Assembly (NCBI GenBank): GCA_002385885.1
Contig: DGEI01000013.1
Location: 269,854-294,342, forward strand
Origin: Firmicutes bacterium UBA3930
Lineage (GTDB): Bacteria > Bacillota > Clostridia > Caldicoprobacterales > Caldicoprobacteraceae
Direction of reading: 5' to 3'
DNA length: 24,489 bases
Positions within the stretch are counted from its first letter, which is position 1; every line of letters begins with the position of its first letter. Below, piece by piece: positions 22,753 to 24,489 of this stretch. Under the pieces are notes generated by a model that was not told the origin of the DNA, did not search any database, and worked only from the letters and a program-made list of their open reading frames with translations. The translations under genes and the position numbers were made by a program.

Positions 22753-24489
22753 TTACTTATAGTACTCTACAATCCCCTTGTATATGCCGGCAGCGGTATC
22801 CTCACGGGTCTGCTCTTTAACCAGCAGAGCCAGATCATTGGGGTTGTTCATAAAACCTACCTCTACCAGAACCGAAATCAGGTTGTTTTCCCTGAGAACG
22901 CTAAAATCAGCTTTATACGGGTAATAGTACTTTTTGGAAAAATCCGTTGTTATATTTAGCTGTTCCAGGAGCTTAAGAGCCAGCCTCTCCCTCTTTTGGG
23001 CATTGTACCCCAAATAATACTCAACATTGGCCCCATAGGTACCGTTATATGAATACGGCCCGTTATCCCTGTAAAATATCGTAATTCCCGATGCGCTGGT
23101 CTGTTGACTTGCGCTGGTGTCATTACAGTGTATTGAGATGAACAGATAATCATCATGGTATTTTTGGGCTGCCAGATCCATAACTGCTTTCAATTCAGGA
23201 GTGGCATACCTCTTGCCCGTCACAGGATCTCTCTGCTGTGCATATGCCCCTGTATAACTCTGGGCGCCGTAGTTAACTATGTGTTCCTGGAACTTAGATA
23301 TCAAGGTATTTACGTTCTGAATCTGTTTATCCATCTCTTCAATATCTTTTTCCAGTGCCTCTATTTCATCCTCCAGTGCCTCAATGGCATCCCGAAGTTG
23401 TTCCACAGCATCCTCAGCTTTATTAATCATGTTATTCAGGCTGACTATAGAGCTGTTGACCTCATTTATGTTATTCTGTACAACATCCAGCTCAGAAGCA
23501 ATCTCATCCCACAAAGCTTTTGCCTGTTCCATAGCCTGCTTCAGATTGTCCAGATCAAGGTCATCAGCAAGGGCTTCAAGCTGAGCTTCGATATCAGCTA
23601 TATAGCCTTCTTTCTCGGATATTTGTGTGTTCAGAGCAATCCACCCTGTCAGCTTATTGAGTTTTTCCTCAGCTTCCTGCAGTTGAGCCTGCAATTGCTG
23701 TCTTTGCTCATCGCTTAATGATTCATCTTCCAGCTGGCTTTCCAGGCCTTCAATCTCTGCCCCAAGCTCATCAATGTATTCTTCCGCGGTTTTACCTTCA
23801 GGCAGGATTTCATCGATTTCGTTCTGGATTTCATCCCGCTGAGACTTAAGGGCGTCCAGGTCATTTTGTGCCTGAATCAGTTCATCCTCCAGGGGTTTGT
23901 ACTCAGCGTACTTTTCATTATAGGCCATTTCTTTGTTTTCGTAGTCGTCCCGTGCTGAGGTCAGTTCTCTGTCCAGTTCATTTTTCTGCGTTTCCAGCTG
24001 GGACAAATAAGCCTCTTTGGCTTCCAGCTCTGCTGTATAGCTTGATATATCAGCCTCTTTCTGGATAATCTCCTGAGCCTTATTATCCACCTCAGCCTGT
24101 TTTGCGTCTCTTTCTGAAACAGCATCATTTCTTTCTTTGTTTAATTCAGACAGCTCGTTATTCAATATGTAGCTGTTAACATAAGCCGATCTATAGTGCA
24201 GGGAATAAAACTTGTCATCAGGCCGGGTAAGAATCACTTTGGCTCCGGCTTCTTCGAGAATGCGTTTCAGCCTCAATGCCATATCTAAAACCAGCGTCTT
24301 CTCCATAACCCCGTTCCTTGTGGCCCCGCTATCCACGCCACCATGCCCGGCATCGACAAATATCGTCTTTCCGGCCAGAGTTCCCGGTGTCCCGTGGAAC
24401 TGTTTAAAACCTGTGTCGGGGTCCGGATCCGGTTCAGGCTCCGGCTCCTGAGAAGGACCATCGGAAAACAGCTTCTCAACGGTTTTGGT
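22753..24489 (-). CDS. N-acetylmuramoyl-L-alanine amidase with internal coiled coil, partial (5' end beyond window)
   Basis: This is a zinc amidase of the Amidase_3 family, which cuts the bond between muramic acid and the peptide stem of peptidoglycan. The frame is open to the window edge, so the N-terminus and any signal peptide are missing. In the 578 visible residues come an acidic Pro-rich linker (PEPEPDPDPD), then DAGHGGVDSGA (zinc His at about 49), NGVMEKTL (zinc Glu at about 63) and ILTRPDD. About 295 residues of heptad-like charged coiled coil follow (roughly 24174-23287). The catalytic domain then resumes with FISIHCND (zinc His) and VLVEVGFMNN (catalytic Glu). All four active-site residues are present, so it should be active. 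An insertion inside the catalytic domain rather than beside it is unusual. Confidence 0.92.
   Translation of the reverse strand, partial: TKTVEKLFSDGPSQEPEPEPDPDPDTGFKQFHGTPGTLAGKTIFVDAGHGGVDSGATRNGVMEKTLVLDMALRLKRILEEAGAKVILTRPDDKFYSLHYRSAYVNSYILNNELSELNKERNDAVSERDAKQAEVDNKAQEIIQKEADISSYTAELEAKEAYLSQLETQKNELDRELTSARDDYENKEMAYNEKYAEYKPLEDELIQAQNDLDALKSQRDEIQNEIDEILPEGKTAEEYIDELGAEIEGLESQLEDESLSDEQRQQLQAQLQEAEEKLNKLTGWIALNTQISEKEGYIADIEAQLEALADDLDLDNLKQAMEQAKALWDEIASELDVVQNNINEVNSSIVSLNNMINKAEDAVEQLRDAIEALEDEIEALEKDIEEMDKQIQNVNTLISKFQEHIVNYGAQSYTGAYAQQRDPVTGKRYATPELKAVMDLAAQKYHDDYLFISIHCNDTSASQQTSASGITIFYRDNGPYSYNGTYGANVEYYLGYNAQKRERLALKLLEQLNITTDFSKKYYYPYKADFSVLRENNLISVLVEVGFMNNPNDLALLVKEQTREDTAAGIYKGIVEYYK

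Noticed and set aside
23155..23718. Plus-strand open frame with hydrophobic character opposite the amidase coiled coil
   Set aside because: The hydrophobic look comes from reading the complement of Glu, Gln and Lys codons; the minus-strand frame carries the real motifs.
22753..24489. Coiled-coil region as a separate gene or a gene fusion artefact
   Set aside because: The same reading frame runs through both flanking amidase parts and all four catalytic residues are split across the insertion, so it is one protein.

Overview
The window is a moderately AT-rich bacterial chromosome segment in which every supported gene lies on the minus strand, so the biological reading order runs from high to low coordinates. 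From about 14.1 kb down to position 1 the order is yicC, remA, gmk, rpoZ, coaBC, priA, def, fmt, rsmB, rlmN, prpC, prkC, rsgA, rpe, thiN. This matches the well-known Bacillus subtilis yloC to yloS cluster gene for gene. Together with a PASTA-domain kinase, RemA, GatCAB, GGAGG-type ribosome binding sites and several GTG starts, it indicates a Firmicute. The style suggests Clostridia, but the genus cannot be fixed from the sequence.

Region by region: (1) 24489-22753 is a 5'-truncated N-acetylmuramoyl-L-alanine amidase whose catalytic domain is split by a coiled coil of about 300 residues; a strong terminator follows it. (2) 22546-21668 is a PAS plus AraC-type regulator with its own promoter and terminator. 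(3) 21424-19169 is a two-gene envelope operon: a lipoprotein of unknown function and a membrane-anchored protein with TPR-like repeats and an RCC1-like propeller, followed by a GC-rich hairpin. (4) 18798-15511 is gatC-gatA-gatB behind a recognisable promoter. GatA has lost two of the three residues of the amidase catalytic triad while keeping its glutamine-binding residues. (5) 15237-14239 is a stand-alone PurM/HypE-fold (AIR synthase-related) protein. (6) 14214-1 is the housekeeping super-operon, which runs off the left edge of the window.

The super-operon joins RNA and nucleotide metabolism (YicC, Gmk, omega subunit), coenzyme A synthesis (CoaBC), replication restart (PriA), N-terminal formyl-methionine handling (Def, Fmt), rRNA/tRNA methylation (RsmB, RlmN), reversible Ser/Thr phosphorylation (PrpC, PrkC), ribosome assembly (RsgA), and the small metabolic enzymes Rpe and ThiN. 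Junctions are tight and often overlap by 1 to 8 bases, which suggests co-transcription and translational coupling.

No tRNA, rRNA, CRISPR array, insertion sequence or prophage gene was seen. The two observations most worth following up are the degenerate GatA active site and the coiled coil inserted into the amidase fold. All assignments come from reading motifs and gene order; no database search was run.
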